A DNA stretch of 64,000 bases from Catalinimonas alkaloidigena. GTDB lineage: Bacteria; Bacteroidota; Bacteroidia; Cytophagales; Cyclobacteriaceae. Shown piece by piece: positions 8,041-15,527 of this stretch. Position 1 is the first letter of the stretch. Each line of letters opens with the position of its first letter. A program made the translations under genes and the position numbers. The notes beneath the pieces are model-generated. The model saw only the letters and a list, made by a program, of their open reading frames with translations. It did not search any database and was not told where the DNA came from. The stretch is from assembly GCF_029504655.1 (NCBI RefSeq), contig NZ_JAQFIL010000001.1, positions 4,283,001-4,347,000 of the forward strand, given 5' to 3'.

Positions 8041-8916
8041 TTACTTAGAAGAAATATACCACCTATCATAACTTCTACCAGTAAGCTCTTCAAGTAAAAT
8101 TATATCCTTAGCAAAATATTTTTCTGTAAGCTCATTGACTAGATTTTCTGATATTTTAGATGGGGCGGTAGTAAAGCTCTCGTAAGTTTTATTGCGAATC
8201 TTATTATAGTAGCTTGTAGGAATTAAACTTTTGATAATATCATTCGGAAACCAGGTATTAAAAAATCTCATCAAATGATTATTCTTAGGTATCATGGTCT
8301 TGTTTGCCTGCTTTAATTTATCAAATTGATTATCAATTTGTAAAAAGGAACAAATAGACCTTATGGTATCATCGGTTTGATTGACTAGGTCTTCAAAACA
8401 TATAATCAGAATATTCTTTAAAGGAAATAATTCATAGTATTTTCTTAACTGTTCGTAATACAAACTTCTACTTAAATAATGTGGTGGATTGTACCACAGA
8501 TCATACTGATCTATTTTAGATTTTATTATTTCTTTACTAATAGCTTTTTCAAAATTGTTTTCAGTCTCAACTAAATGGCTTCTATAAAACTGGAATTGAG
8601 AATATGCCCTTTTCACAGGTTGCCGCAAGAAAAATATAAGTTTAATATTTGAACCAAGTAAATCTTTTATATTTGGTGCTACATAGCTATAATGCAAATA
8701 ATCTGGAGTACAGTCCACTCTATATTTTTGATCGGAAGCTTCATTAAAGAAATTAGAATACCAACCTAATCCCTTGCTATAATTATCAGGCACATCAAAG
8801 TAGTGAAGCTCTTTTTGATGAGGGACAAAAATATCAGGGTGATCTTTTATAAGATCATAGAAAGATGTTGTTCCTGCTTTCTGAGCACCGCCAATAATTA
8901 AGTTAGGAAGTTTCAT
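8041..8916 (-). CDS. Sulfotransferase (PAPS-dependent, heparan-sulfate-type fold)
   Basis: This 291-residue protein has both PAPS-binding signatures. The 5'-phosphosulfate loop is GGAQKAGTTSFYDLI (residues about 8-22), with lysine and threonines placed as in carbohydrate sulfotransferases. The 3'-phosphate motif is FFLRQPVKRAYSQFQFYRS (about 95-113), with the conserved Arg and Ser. It should move sulfate from PAPS to a hydroxyl or amine of the polysaccharide. It lies inside the polysaccharide operon, overlapping the GT2 gene upstream by 4 bases, so the product is probably a sulfated glycan. No signal peptide is seen, so it should act in the cytoplasm before export. Confidence 0.88.
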   Translation of the reverse strand: MKLPNLIIGGAQKAGTTSFYDLIKDHPDIFVPHQKELHYFDVPDNYSKGLGWYSNFFNEASDQKYRVDCTPDYLHYSYVAPNIKDLLGSNIKLIFFLRQPVKRAYSQFQFYRSHLVETENNFEKAISKEIIKSKIDQYDLWYNPPHYLSRSLYYEQLRKYYELFPLKNILIICFEDLVNQTDDTIRSICSFLQIDNQFDKLKQANKTMIPKNNHLMRFFNTWFPNDIIKSLIPTSYYNKIRNKTYESFTTAPSKISENLVNELTEKYFAKDIILLEELTGRSYDRWYISSK

Positions 8917-9899
8917 TTAAAAAGTGGTCTAAAGCCTTTTTGATAATAAAAGTGATGAATAGTTTTAGCTGCCTTCCAACCTATAAGTTTAGATAAAAGT
9001 GAAAGTCCTGGGCCAGCAGGAAGAGAAACAGTTGGGTTATCTAGATTTGTTATATGTTTCTCAGCTTTCATTACCAAATCTTTAAATGCAGGATAAAATT
9101 CAAATACACGCTGTTGCCATATATTTGCACATACTTTACGCGTTCGTTGACTATCTTCTTTTTCAAGAATATATTGACATCCTAATTCTGTTGAAAGATA
9201 AGCTGATTCCATAGCTTTTCGTGATTTTTGCCTAGACAAGCTTTCTGAAATACCTGAACGATAGAATAAACGTGCTCCAGAAGTAAAATGTATTTCTTCA
9301 GCATTTAATAAAATACGTAACATATACTCAAAGTCATCGATAAGGGATAATTTCTCATTCCACCCCCCCATTTGGTCAATTATTCTTTTAGGTATCAAAA
9401 AAATGCCTGGTTGCATCATATTAAACCCTTCTTTCAAAGAATTTACTACCCAATCAGTAGAATGCATATTCTTCCAGACTCTCTCCGGATTTAATTTAAA
9501 AGTTTCAAGCTTATCATCATAAAACCTTCCCCACTCGGCTGAAGCAATACATCTATTTTTGCCTTGTAAAACTTCAACCTGTTTTTCTATCATATTCTGA
9601 GACATTATGTCATCAGCATCAAAAAACTTAATCAATTTTCCCTTAGATTGATTAAGCGCATAATTTCTACTTGCTGCAGCTCCTCTATTTAGGCAATGAA
9701 AAACCTTTAATCTGCTATCATTATAGCTATCTAAAATAGATTTAGTTTTATCAATAGATCCATCATTAACTACGAGTACTTCAATATTAGAATAGGTTTG
9801 CTCTAACACTGATTTTAATGCTTCCTCTACGTAGTTCTCTACATTATAAGCTGGTATACAAACGGAAACTAAGGGATTCTTCATATCAAGCTTCTCCAT
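8913..9899 (-). CDS. Glycosyltransferase family 2
   Basis: This 328-residue GT-A enzyme has the GT2 opening PLVSVCIPAYNVENYVEEAL, the VVNDGSIDKT motif near residues 43-52, and the metal-binding DXD motif in KFFDADD at about 92-97. A second start (MKNPL, five residues in) is possible. It overlaps the upstream gene by 19 bases and the sulfotransferase downstream by 4. It should use a nucleotide sugar and a divalent metal, inverting the anomeric centre as usual for GT2; the acceptor is unknown. The C-terminal half is not recognisable beyond the family. Confidence 0.88.
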   Translation of the reverse strand: MEKLDMKNPLVSVCIPAYNVENYVEEALKSVLEQTYSNIEVLVVNDGSIDKTKSILDSYNDSRLKVFHCLNRGAAASRNYALNQSKGKLIKFFDADDIMSQNMIEKQVEVLQGKNRCIASAEWGRFYDDKLETFKLNPERVWKNMHSTDWVVNSLKEGFNMMQPGIFLIPKRIIDQMGGWNEKLSLIDDFEYMLRILLNAEEIHFTSGARLFYRSGISESLSRQKSRKAMESAYLSTELGCQYILEKEDSQRTRKVCANIWQQRVFEFYPAFKDLVMKAEKHITNLDNPTVSLPAGPGLSLLSKLIGWKAAKTIHHFYYQKGFRPLFK

Positions 9900-10807
9900 G
9901 CATGTCTAAAATACCACTCTTTTGAGTCCGCTACATAATGTTGTAAGGTTCCTTGCTTGCAGTTTACCTCTTCAAGCGTAGGCATCACAATATAATCTTT
10001 TAAAGCCCCAACAACACAATGCTTATCAGCTACAATCATAGCTGTTAAAGCTTGTTCGAGTAAGTAATTTGAACCTTCTTGTTCTTCCATATGCTTTGCC
10101 CAATATTCAATTTGATCCCAATTTATCAAATCACTTTTCAAACCAATAGCACCGACATTTACTTTTGGAGGGATATTAAAACCTGCAAGTCGCTCCATTA
10201 TTTGATCTGAATAATAATAGGAATGAACGCGATCAACTATATAAAATGGTCCTGATGGTTGTAGTAACCATTCCATCATAGTAACTGGCTTTTTTAAGAA
10301 TATCATATCAGAGTCTAATAGCAGCTTAAACCCACTAGTGCCAGCATGAACATCGGTTAGTTTTTTGATATGTGGATATACTCGCCGCTTATAGTGTAAA
10401 AATGGATACTTACTTTCCGGCAAAGAGGTAGCTAAACGCTCATTAATTTGATGATGATCTACCACTTCTGATAGTGGAAACTGTGATTTTATTTTTTGTT
10501 GAATATCTTTATTTAGAGTACCGTCATCGTAAAAGATAAATTTAATATTCTTTTCAGACACTCTTGACAATGAATATGCGCAAAATGCAGTCATGAACCA
10601 GAATTTTGCTCCAGTAAGAAAACTAACTTCAGACAAATTATCCAGAGGTTGATCTTCATGAATAACTTGTTGTAATGTTTCAGATGCCTTTCTCATCTCA
10701 TCTTTTCCACGATTGATCTGCCAGGTGTTGTAAATACCCTGCTGAATGGTTTTCTCAACCACTCCTTTAGGTTGATAATAAGTCTTATACAATATTTTAC
10801 CGAGCAT
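9881..10807 (-). CDS. Putative glycosyltransferase, unassigned family (DxD motif)
   Basis: This 308-residue protein is of a family I cannot name. It contains KLLLDSDMIFLKKP with a DSD motif at residues 165-167, followed by a segment GPFYIVDRVHSYYYSD, and conserved-looking NVGAIGLKSD and YLLEQALTAMIVADK blocks. The pattern (metal-binding DxD, then NxG, then an EQ-A helix) resembles GT8-like or capsule-type GT-A enzymes. The context, between an acyltransferase and a GT2 gene with overlaps on both sides, supports a role in glycan assembly. No signal peptide or membrane helix is evident. A polysaccharide-modifying function other than sugar transfer is not excluded. Confidence 0.6.
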   Translation of the reverse strand: MLGKILYKTYYQPKGVVEKTIQQGIYNTWQINRGKDEMRKASETLQQVIHEDQPLDNLSEVSFLTGAKFWFMTAFCAYSLSRVSEKNIKFIFYDDGTLNKDIQQKIKSQFPLSEVVDHHQINERLATSLPESKYPFLHYKRRVYPHIKKLTDVHAGTSGFKLLLDSDMIFLKKPVTMMEWLLQPSGPFYIVDRVHSYYYSDQIMERLAGFNIPPKVNVGAIGLKSDLINWDQIEYWAKHMEEQEGSNYLLEQALTAMIVADKHCVVGALKDYIVMPTLEEVNCKQGTLQHYVADSKEWYFRHAWRSLI

Positions 10808-11831
10808 AGTATCCTTTTATTATAGATATATTTCTTTTTATGACTGCTTTTCCTATTAAAATAGAGGGTTTTTCCACCAGTCTGTAGAACCAATATGATA
10901 TAAGTATCAATATTCCTAGCACAATAAAATCATACAGAATGTGCAATATCAGATTATCTAGAAAGATTCCTTTTCTAAACTGAAGTAGAAGATAAACTCC
11001 TATTGGAACATGAATAAGATATAGGCTATAAGAATATTCTCCCACTTTACTAAGCCAATACTTTTTACTTAAAAGAGATGAATGGCTGAAATAAATACTT
11101 ATCAAAGTGAAAAGGCTAACTATGCCAACTGCTAAATCTTTAGTAAACGCAATCCCAAAAAAACTAATTAATAGTATCAATGTCCCAATACTCTTCTTTT
11201 TATTAGTAAACTGATATAGGCCTAAGCCTGCTCCAAACAAAAGCCACTCTCTAAGAAAAAAAAGACCTTCTACTACAGCTGGGCCTCTTGTTTTACCAAC
11301 TGTTTCGTATGTTCCAGGAATAAAGCAAAGTATACAAATCAACAGAAATACATAATTACTGAATGATCTCCTATAAAGAGTTAGAGCAACAATCAAATAA
11401 AATACAATTTCATAAGTCAAACTCCAATAAACCCAATTCATTGTCCCCACTTCTGTAGCAGGCTCAGTTAATAGCGTAATGGTAGCCAAGATCTCAGTTA
11501 TTGTAGATGGGATTGGACTTACATCGTTATAACCTGAGCAAATAACTCTTGTAAGAACTACCATTAATACTACTCCAATACTAGCATAGTAGGGAGGGAA
11601 AATTCTAAAAATACGCCGGAGCATAAACTCATGAGGAGAAGTAGATTTTTGTGTTACCATACTGATACAATATCCACTAAGTATAAAGAAAATAGGCACA
11701 CCTAACCAGCCGTACTTTGCAAAGGAAGTATAAAAGTTTGTTTCAAAAGGGATAATTTCATTTAAGTGGAAAATCACCACCCATATCGCAGCAAAACCTC
11801 TTAGCGAATCTAACCAATAGTTTCTTTCCAT
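10797..11831 (-). CDS. Acyltransferase family 3 (OafA/YrhL-like), membrane O-acetyltransferase
   Basis: I place the start at ATG 11831, four bases after the upstream GT2 stop. A longer frame from 11900 would overlap that gene by 65 bases and lacks family similarity there. The 344-residue product begins MERNYWLDSLRGFAAIWVV, carrying the DxLRG-A motif of acyltransferase-3 enzymes, then FHLNE with the expected histidine, and VPIFFILSGYCIS. About ten hydrophobic segments follow, ending SYWFYRLVEKPS. Such proteins transfer acyl (commonly acetyl) groups to sugars in the inner membrane. The likely substrate is the glycan made by this operon. The 3' end overlaps the next gene by 11 bases. Confidence 0.88.
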   Translation of the reverse strand: MERNYWLDSLRGFAAIWVVIFHLNEIIPFETNFYTSFAKYGWLGVPIFFILSGYCISMVTQKSTSPHEFMLRRIFRIFPPYYASIGVVLMVVLTRVICSGYNDVSPIPSTITEILATITLLTEPATEVGTMNWVYWSLTYEIVFYLIVALTLYRRSFSNYVFLLICILCFIPGTYETVGKTRGPAVVEGLFFLREWLLFGAGLGLYQFTNKKKSIGTLILLISFFGIAFTKDLAVGIVSLFTLISIYFSHSSLLSKKYWLSKVGEYSYSLYLIHVPIGVYLLLQFRKGIFLDNLILHILYDFIVLGILILISYWFYRLVEKPSILIGKAVIKRNISIIKGYYAR

Positions 11832-11835
11832 GATA

Positions 11836-12771
11836 TTATGTTGTTGTAAGACCTTCATACATTCCACATGCCCCTTTCCATTTGATATAATTACATTCAC
11901 TCTTCCATGCTTTAAGCGAAAAATAAGCTTTCAGTTTGCGGGGCAAAACACTCCATGCTGGAATAGGTTTCCATGGTGAAATATTATGATCAATAAGAAG
12001 CTGAACCCATGATCTAGAAGAGTGATAATTCATTCTAGCTAAATAACTAGATTCTATACGTTTTTTGGGAATAATATGATCTACAACTAAACTAGGAAAA
12101 TATCCCACTTCCCAACCTTCTTTTATTCCAATAATTACAAGTTCGTTATCTCCACCTGAACTCAATGATTTACCCTTGCGATCAGTAATTTTTGATATAC
12201 TTTCTTTTCTAAAAGTAGAATAAGAATTAGCAACTTTTTTTCTTAAAACCATTCCAGTTCCAATAGGAGCAAAAGTAGGATATGAATTAAACTCATTATT
12301 TTTCACTTTATTATGATAGTTAGATAGTATTACCTTATCGCCTAAGTTTCTACAACCTAAAGCAATATTGATATTATGAAACCAATCCGGAGGAGCTTTT
12401 TCATAAACAGGTAAAGATTTTCCACCTGCAATACCCACGTTCTTATGTTTATTCATTATCTCAATTGCATTAATTAAGTAACCTCTATCCAGAATATTAT
12501 CATCGTCTACTAATAATAAAATATCAGCCTTAGCATTTTCAAAACCTTTCAATCTAGCATAAGTCAAACCAGGCTCATCTTCTTTTACTATTTTCCAGTG
12601 TGGATGCCAGTCAAAGCTTAAAGATGAAATTGTATTATTAGTTGATGCATTATCGATAATTATCAGCTCCCAATAACTTAACGGAAGAGATTGTGCCTTT
12701 AAACTATTTAAGACTTTCGTTATTATTTCAAGTCTAGGATTAAACGTTGGGATAATCACAGAAATTTTCAT
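11836..12771 (-). CDS. Glycosyltransferase family 2
   Basis: This 311-residue GT-A protein begins MKISVIIPTFNPRLEIITKV, with IIIDNASTNNT near residues 37-47 and the catalytic metal motif LLLVDDDNILDRG at 86-98. The segment GGDNELVIIGIKEGWEVGYFPS resembles the ED-x-E/Y acceptor block of GT2 enzymes that act on polysaccharides. It lies 9 bases after the hexapeptide acetyltransferase gene and 4 bases before the acyltransferase-3 start. It is predicted to add a sugar to the surface glycan repeat. Confidence 0.88.
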   Translation of the reverse strand: MKISVIIPTFNPRLEIITKVLNSLKAQSLPLSYWELIIIDNASTNNTISSLSFDWHPHWKIVKEDEPGLTYARLKGFENAKADILLLVDDDNILDRGYLINAIEIMNKHKNVGIAGGKSLPVYEKAPPDWFHNINIALGCRNLGDKVILSNYHNKVKNNEFNSYPTFAPIGTGMVLRKKVANSYSTFRKESISKITDRKGKSLSSGGDNELVIIGIKEGWEVGYFPSLVVDHIIPKKRIESSYLARMNYHSSRSWVQLLIDHNISPWKPIPAWSVLPRKLKAYFSLKAWKSECNYIKWKGACGMYEGLTTT

Positions 12772-12780
12772 AAATCTTGA

Positions 12781-13329
12781 TTACTTTCTTTTTCTAATTA
12801 TTTTCGCTGGTATACCTGCAACAATAGAATAAGAAGGAATACTTTTAGTAACAACTGCACCAGCTGCAACAACACATCCATTGCCAATTGTTACACCTCC
12901 CAGAATTGTTGCACCAGCTCCAATCCATACATCATTTCCAATACTCACAGGCATTTGAATATCAGGACAGGATTTTATGTTTATATTACGCTCAGGTATA
13001 GTATGATTACTTGATATTATTTTTGTATGCATTGAGATCAATGTATTATTCCCGATTTTTACTCCTCCATGCCCATATATGACAGTATATGGACCAATAA
13101 AAGTACTTCGCTCAATTTCAATTGAACCTCCCCAACATTCAAGAATTACTCCAGTAGTCAAAATACACCTCTCTGCAATCTTTAGCTTACCTTTATCTTT
13201 ATTGTTAGCTCCTGTTTTAAGTTGAACATTTCTTCCAATAGTCACACTTGGATCAACTAGAATCCCTTTCAAATTAAAAAAAGAAGCTCTTAATAGAAAA
13301 AAATAATTCTTGTATTTATTTAATTTCAT
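12781..13329 (-). CDS. Hexapeptide-repeat acyltransferase (LbetaH, WbbJ/CysE-like)
   Basis: This 182-residue protein has left-handed beta-helix hexapeptide repeats through its C-terminal half, for example IGNDVWIGAGATILGGVTIG and NGCVVAAGAVVTKSIP. A histidine in SSNHTIPER is in the position used as catalytic base in galactoside/maltose-type acetyltransferases. It ends with a basic tail IIRKRK. It should move an acetyl group from acetyl-CoA to a sugar hydroxyl. It is 5 bases downstream of the Wzt-like gene in the same operon, so polysaccharide acetylation or nucleotide-sugar precursor acetylation is likely. Confidence 0.88.
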   Translation of the reverse strand: MKLNKYKNYFFLLRASFFNLKGILVDPSVTIGRNVQLKTGANNKDKGKLKIAERCILTTGVILECWGGSIEIERSTFIGPYTVIYGHGGVKIGNNTLISMHTKIISSNHTIPERNINIKSCPDIQMPVSIGNDVWIGAGATILGGVTIGNGCVVAAGAVVTKSIPSYSIVAGIPAKIIRKRK

Positions 13330-13334
13330 CTCTA

Positions 13335-14618
13335 TCAGTATTCATTGATCAAAAGCACTTTATTTTCTACGACTTGCCATTTAGCATCAACATACATTGA
13401 GCCTACCAAACTTGATGGTAGTATTTGTTGTCTATGAAAATATTCTGATGAAGAATACTCAAAACCAATTATATCTACTTTACTGTCATAATCTTTGCTA
13501 GTATCCCCAAAATATACCGATAATATATATTCCCCCGGGAGTAAATTAGGATCGTCAATTGTTACACATATAATACCTGATTTCCAGTGAGATTTATTAA
13601 ATCCCTCAGGATGAGTACGGGTATTTGTCCCGAAAACCGGAGCACCAGAGTTATTCTTCACAATAATACCTGCATTAGGAATAATATCAAATGGGGAGTT
13701 GAACTCTACACATACTTTTAAAGAATTCTTTCCAACTGTTGGGCTTCCTTTATCTAACTCAATTGAAACAATTGAAGGGATATTTGGCTGTGGGGAAAAC
13801 TTAATTTGATTGCTAAGTTGGGCTGTTTCTTGCATATATGCCTCAACAGCCTCATTAACTTCTCCATTAAACATCACTTTGCCATGTTGCATTACTATTG
13901 CTGTTGAACATAAATCTCTAACCGAGCTCATATTATGACTTACAAACAATACTGTTCTACCTCCTTCCCGACTAACCTCCTGCATCTTACCAATAGCTCT
14001 TTTTTGGAACTCAGCATCCCCTACGGCTAATACTTCGTCAACGATTAATATTTCTGGTTCGAGGAAAGCTGCTACCGCAAATCCTAAGCGTACTTTCATT
14101 CCAGATGAATAGCGTTTTACCGGTGTATCCGCATATTTAGCACAGCCGGCAAAGTCCATAATATCATCAAATTTTTTATCTATCTCCCGCTTGGTCATTC
14201 CTAATATGGTACCATTAAGATAAACATTCTCTTTACCAGTCATTTCAGGATGCATACCAGTTCCTACTTCCAAGAGAGATGCTATTCTCCCTCTGGCTTT
14301 AATAGAACCAGTAGTAGGGGCAGTAATTTTAGAAAGGAGCTTTAGCAGGGTTGATTTACCTGCTCCATTTTTTCCAATGACACCTAATACTTCACCTTGT
14401 GGTACTTCAAAATTGATATCCTTCAACGCCCATACCTGCTCCCCTTTTTGGGCCTTTTGTGTACGGTCATTAACCTGTCCTACAGTAGCATAGGGATCAT
14501 GTTTACCTCTCATTCTAGCCCACCAACGATTAAGGTCATGAGAAATCGTGCCTGTACCTACTTCTCCTAGTCGGTATAGTTTGGAGAGATTTTCTACTTT
14601 TATAGCTGCTTTTTTCAT
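13335..14618 (-). CDS. Polysaccharide ABC exporter ATPase (Wzt/KpsT-like) with C-terminal extension
   Basis: The ATPase motifs are complete: Walker A GVIGKNGAGKSTLLKL, signature YSSGMKVRLGFAVAA, Walker B ILIVDEVLAVGD and switch histidine VLFVSHNMS. I place the start at ATG 14618 (MKKAAIKVENLSKLYRLGEV). A longer frame reaches 14720 but would overlap the permease gene by 56 bases. The 427-residue length includes about 150 extra C-terminal residues rich in beta-strand, the position of the Wzt carbohydrate-binding domain that recognises the end of the finished chain. It should power export of undecaprenol-linked glycan through the Wzm-like permease. It also fits teichoic-acid/O-antigen exporters of this superfamily. 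Confidence 0.9.
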   Translation of the reverse strand: MKKAAIKVENLSKLYRLGEVGTGTISHDLNRWWARMRGKHDPYATVGQVNDRTQKAQKGEQVWALKDINFEVPQGEVLGVIGKNGAGKSTLLKLLSKITAPTTGSIKARGRIASLLEVGTGMHPEMTGKENVYLNGTILGMTKREIDKKFDDIMDFAGCAKYADTPVKRYSSGMKVRLGFAVAAFLEPEILIVDEVLAVGDAEFQKRAIGKMQEVSREGGRTVLFVSHNMSSVRDLCSTAIVMQHGKVMFNGEVNEAVEAYMQETAQLSNQIKFSPQPNIPSIVSIELDKGSPTVGKNSLKVCVEFNSPFDIIPNAGIIVKNNSGAPVFGTNTRTHPEGFNKSHWKSGIICVTIDDPNLLPGEYILSVYFGDTSKDYDSKVDIIGFEYSSSEYFHRQQILPSSLVGSMYVDAKWQVVENKVLLINEY

Positions 14619-14664
14619 CTTGAAGTTTATGCTTTTAACTCTAAATACATGAATGACACCTACT

Positions 14665-15525
14665 TTAAACAGTATCCATAAAGGTCTTCTCAGTCTTGTT
14701 AAAAATGATAATCCCTGCAATAAGCAATACTAAAGTGAAGATTAGGCTATAACCTAACTGAGCCAAGTTGAAACTCCCAGCACCTAGCAAAGCATAACGA
14801 AAACCTTCAATAATGGGAGTCATAGGGTTAGCAGTAATAAGAAATTTATATTTTTCAGGAATAGTAGATACAGGATAGATAACCGGTGTCGCATACATTA
14901 ACAACTGTACCCCAAACTGTATTAGAAAGTTTAAGTCCCTATATTTAGAAGTTAAAGAGGTGAAAATTATCCCACATCCTAAACTGAGCCCTGCCATCAG
15001 AAGAATAAGTGCTGGTAAATAAACTAAATATGCTGTAGGCATGATATCATATCCCTGGATAATGAAATACAGATATACTATCAAAAAGAAGCCAAACTGT
15101 ATTCCGAACTTAATTAGCCCGGAAACAATTTTTGATATCGGCATGATAATACGGGGAAAGTACACCTTTCCGAATATGGATTCATTTTCTTTAAAGGTCT
15201 TGGAAGTCAAGGTAAAAGTTTCGGAGAAATAATTCCATAATACAATACCCGACAGATAAAACAGTATCTGAGGAAGACCGTCAGTAGATATCTTAGCGAT
15301 TCTTCCAAATACCAAAACATAAATAGCCGTCATCATGATGGGTTGCACAATATACCATATCGGCCCCAATACAGTTTGTTTATACACTGTGACTACATCG
15401 CGCCTGACAAACATGCTTAGCAAATCACGATAACGCCACACTTCACCCAATTGAAAATCCAATAAGCTAGCCTTAGGTTTGATAACAGTATCCCACTGTT
15501 CTTCTTTATGCATCGTACTTATCAT
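14665..15525 (-). CDS. Polysaccharide ABC exporter permease (Wzm/ABC-2 type)
   Basis: This 286-residue ABC-2 permease has a cytoplasmic N-terminus holding LLSMFVRRDVVTVYKQTVLG (the gate-helix region) and GPIWYIVQPIMMTAIYVLVF as first membrane helix. Five further hydrophobic segments follow, and the family motif TPVIYPVSTIPEKYKFL precedes the last pair. It forms the channel through which the lipid-linked polysaccharide crosses the inner membrane, with the ATPase encoded next. The gap to the Wzc-like gene is 2 bases, so export, chain control and synthesis are in one transcript. Confidence 0.9.
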   Translation of the reverse strand: MISTMHKEEQWDTVIKPKASLLDFQLGEVWRYRDLLSMFVRRDVVTVYKQTVLGPIWYIVQPIMMTAIYVLVFGRIAKISTDGLPQILFYLSGIVLWNYFSETFTLTSKTFKENESIFGKVYFPRIIMPISKIVSGLIKFGIQFGFFLIVYLYFIIQGYDIMPTAYLVYLPALILLMAGLSLGCGIIFTSLTSKYRDLNFLIQFGVQLLMYATPVIYPVSTIPEKYKFLITANPMTPIIEGFRYALLGAGSFNLAQLGYSLIFTLVLLIAGIIIFNKTEKTFMDTV

Positions 15526-15527
15526 TG

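Noticed and set aside
11832..11900. Longer start for the acyltransferase-3 gene (MNVIISNGKGH)
   Set aside because: It would overlap the GT2 gene by 65 bases; family similarity begins at MERNYWLDSLRGF, four bases after the GT2 stop.
14619..14720. Longer start for the Wzt-like ATPase
   Set aside because: The extra 34 residues lie within the permease gene and do not resemble ABC ATPases; MKKAAIKVENLSK is the normal beginning.
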